From Actinomycetota bacterium (lineage in GTDB: Bacteria > Actinomycetota > Thermoleophilia > Gaiellales > Gaiellaceae), in contig JAFAIV010000045.1 of NCBI GenBank assembly GCA_019236545.1, positions 1 to 6,155 of the forward strand: DNA of 6,155 nucleotides. The letters run 5' to 3'. This document shows positions 4,996 through 6,155 of this stretch, piece after piece (position 1 is the first letter of the stretch; every line of letters starts with the position of its first letter). Below the pieces are notes generated by a model. The model saw only the letters and a program-made list of their open reading frames with translations, was not told where the DNA came from and made no database searches. Position numbers and translations under genes: made by a program.

Positions 4996-6155
4996 ATGGC
5001 TCGGATCAAGGACGCCTCCGTCGAGCAGGTGAAGGCGGCGGCGGAGATCCTGCCGCTCGTCGAGGACCACGTGCGGCTCCGGAAGGCGGGCGGGACGTAC
5101 AAGGGCCTCTGCCCGTTCCACCAGGAGCGGACGCCGAGCTTCACGGTCTCGCCGGCGCGCGGCACGTTCAAGTGCTTCGGCTGCGGCGAGGGCGGCGACG
5201 CGATCTCCTTCGTCCGGAAGCTCGAAGGCGTCGACTTCATCGGCGCGATCGAGCTGCTCGCGCAGCGGTTCGGGATCGAGCTCGAGTACGAGGAGTCGTC
5301 GCCGGAGGAGGAGCAGAAGCGGCGGCGCCGCGACCGGCTCCGAAGCCTGCTCGAGCGGGCGACCGGCTTCTACGAGCGCGTCCTCTGGGACTCCGACCAG
5401 GGCGCCGGCGCGCGCGAGTACCTGGCGTCGCGCGGGCTGGGGGAGGAGGTCTGCCGCGCGTTCCGGCTCGGCTACGCGCCCGGCGGCGGGACGCTCGTCC
5501 AGCGAGCCGGCCGCGAGGGCTACACGCGCGAGGAGCTGCTGGCAGCGGGCCTCGCCAACCGGCGCGGCAACGACTACTTCCAGAGGCGCATCGTCTTCCC
5601 GCTCGCGGACCGGCGCGGCGAGGTGCGCGGCTTCCAGGCGCGCAAGCTCCACGACGACGACCCGCTGCAGGCGAAGTACGTCAACTCGCCGGAGAGCGAG
5701 CACTTCCGCAAGGGCGACCTGCTCTACGGGCTCGACCTCGCCCAGCGCGCGATCGCGAAGGGCGACCGGGCCGTCGTGGTCGAGGGGAACACCGACGTGA
5801 TCGCGCTGCGGCAGGCCGGGTTCGAGCCGGTCGTCGCATCGATGGGGACGGCGCTGACCGAGGCGCAGCTCCGCGACCTCGCGCGGCTGACGAAGCGGCT
5901 CTACCTCTGCTTCGACGCCGACGCCGCCGGCCAGGAGGCGACGCTGCGCGGGATGGAGCTCGCCGTGCGGCAGGGGTTCGCCGTCAAGGTCGTGACGCTG
6001 CCGCCGGGGACGGATCCCGCCGACGATCCCGCCGCGTTCGAGCGGCAGCTGGCCGATCCGGTCAGCTACCCGGTGCACCGCGTCCGGCTCGAGCACGCGA
6101 AGGCGCCGGACAAGGAGTCGGCGTTCGCCTCGATCCGGGCCTTCCTGACCTCGCT
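4996..6155 (+). CDS. dnaG: DNA primase DnaG, N-terminal two thirds (cut by right window edge)
   Basis: 386 residues are visible of a protein usually about 600 long; the frame is open at the right edge. DnaG makes the RNA primers for chromosome replication and is recruited by the replicative helicase. The N-terminal zinc domain is intact: Cys39 and His42 in CPFHQERTPSF, Cys60 and Cys63 in FKCFGCGEGGDAI. The polymerase core follows, with YFQRRIVFPLADRRGEVRGF at 194-213 and KYVNSPESEHFRKGDLLYGL at 227-246. The Toprim fold has Glu263 and Asp267 in VVEGNTDVIAL, and Asp307 and Asp309 in CFDADAAGQ, so the metal-binding acids are present. The motif is usually EGYMDV; here Tyr-Met is Asn-Thr, and FDGD is FDAD. 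The helicase-binding C-terminal domain lies outside the window. The start ATG directly follows the dgt stop and gives the normal N-terminus; a GGAG lies 9 bases upstream. It is the second gene of the dgt-dnaG unit. Confidence 0.96.
   Translation, partial: MARIKDASVEQVKAAAEILPLVEDHVRLRKAGGTYKGLCPFHQERTPSFTVSPARGTFKCFGCGEGGDAISFVRKLEGVDFIGAIELLAQRFGIELEYEESSPEEEQKRRRRDRLRSLLERATGFYERVLWDSDQGAGAREYLASRGLGEEVCRAFRLGYAPGGGTLVQRAGREGYTREELLAAGLANRRGNDYFQRRIVFPLADRRGEVRGFQARKLHDDDPLQAKYVNSPESEHFRKGDLLYGLDLAQRAIAKGDRAVVVEGNTDVIALRQAGFEPVVASMGTALTEAQLRDLARLTKRLYLCFDADAAGQEATLRGMELAVRQGFAVKVVTLPPGTDPADDPAAFERQLADPVSYPVHRVRLEHAKAPDKESAFASIRAFLTS

Noticed and set aside
3865..6096. 743-residue open frame on the minus strand, opposite prs-start, dgt and dnaG
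   Set aside because: It is antisense to two well-identified genes with intact motifs. Its composition is dominated by Arg, Ala, Leu, Glu, Val and Asp with no recognisable domain. Long antisense open frames are expected where codon third positions are almost all G or C.
1..6155. CRISPR arrays, tRNA genes, insertion-sequence ends, toxin-antitoxin or phage-defence modules
   Set aside because: I looked for regular repeats, cloverleaf-like segments, transposase motifs and paired small genes, and saw none. All space is taken by the seven genes and their short gaps.

Overview
The window is very GC-rich DNA, and in every gene the third codon positions are almost all G or C. It is densely packed, with seven genes edge to edge. 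No intergenic gap exceeds about 35 bases, so there is no long gene-free stretch. I see no RNA gene, CRISPR array, insertion sequence or prophage signal. Frequent GTG starts, start codons lying just downstream of TANNNT hexamers (leaderless-type starts) and a dgt-dnaG gene pair all suggest a chromosomal segment of a high-GC actinobacterium. A deep-branching group such as the Thermoleophilia is plausible, but that is a guess from protein flavour, not a measurement.

The left block (1-2255, minus strand) reads as one four-gene operon. In order of transcription it holds a histidine (phosphoglycerate-mutase-like) phosphatase, a small 89-residue protein with an Sm-like look and an acidic tail, an HtpX-like M48 membrane metalloprotease, and the N-terminal part of an M24-family (creatinase/Xaa-Pro peptidase-like) protein that runs off the left edge. 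Gaps are 7 and 9 bp and then a 4-bp overlap, so co-transcription is likely. The genes do not define a single known pathway; two are peptidase-family proteins.

The middle block (2278-3988) holds an SDR oxidoreductase on the plus strand, divergent from the phosphatase across only 22 bp. It is convergent with a ribose-phosphate pyrophosphokinase (prs, minus strand), and the two overlap by 11 bp. The divergent gap carries TAGGGTA, which gives a TANNNT -10 hexamer on both strands. The convergent overlap sits at the exact centre of an 8-bp perfect inverted repeat.

The right block (4024-6155, plus strand) is a dGTPase-like HD phosphohydrolase (dgt) abutting the DNA primase gene dnaG, which is cut by the right edge. 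prs, making PRPP for nucleotide synthesis, is read away from dgt-dnaG across a 35-bp gap. This end therefore groups nucleotide precursor supply, dNTP turnover and replication priming.

I found no clearly new multi-gene system. The most useful second looks are the compact two-way promoter, the inverted repeat at the convergent gene ends, a possible hairpin over the prs ribosome binding site, the unrecognised Sm-like small protein, and active-site-region substitutions in Prs (GKGD where ARQD is usual) and DnaG (EGNTD where EGYMD is usual).
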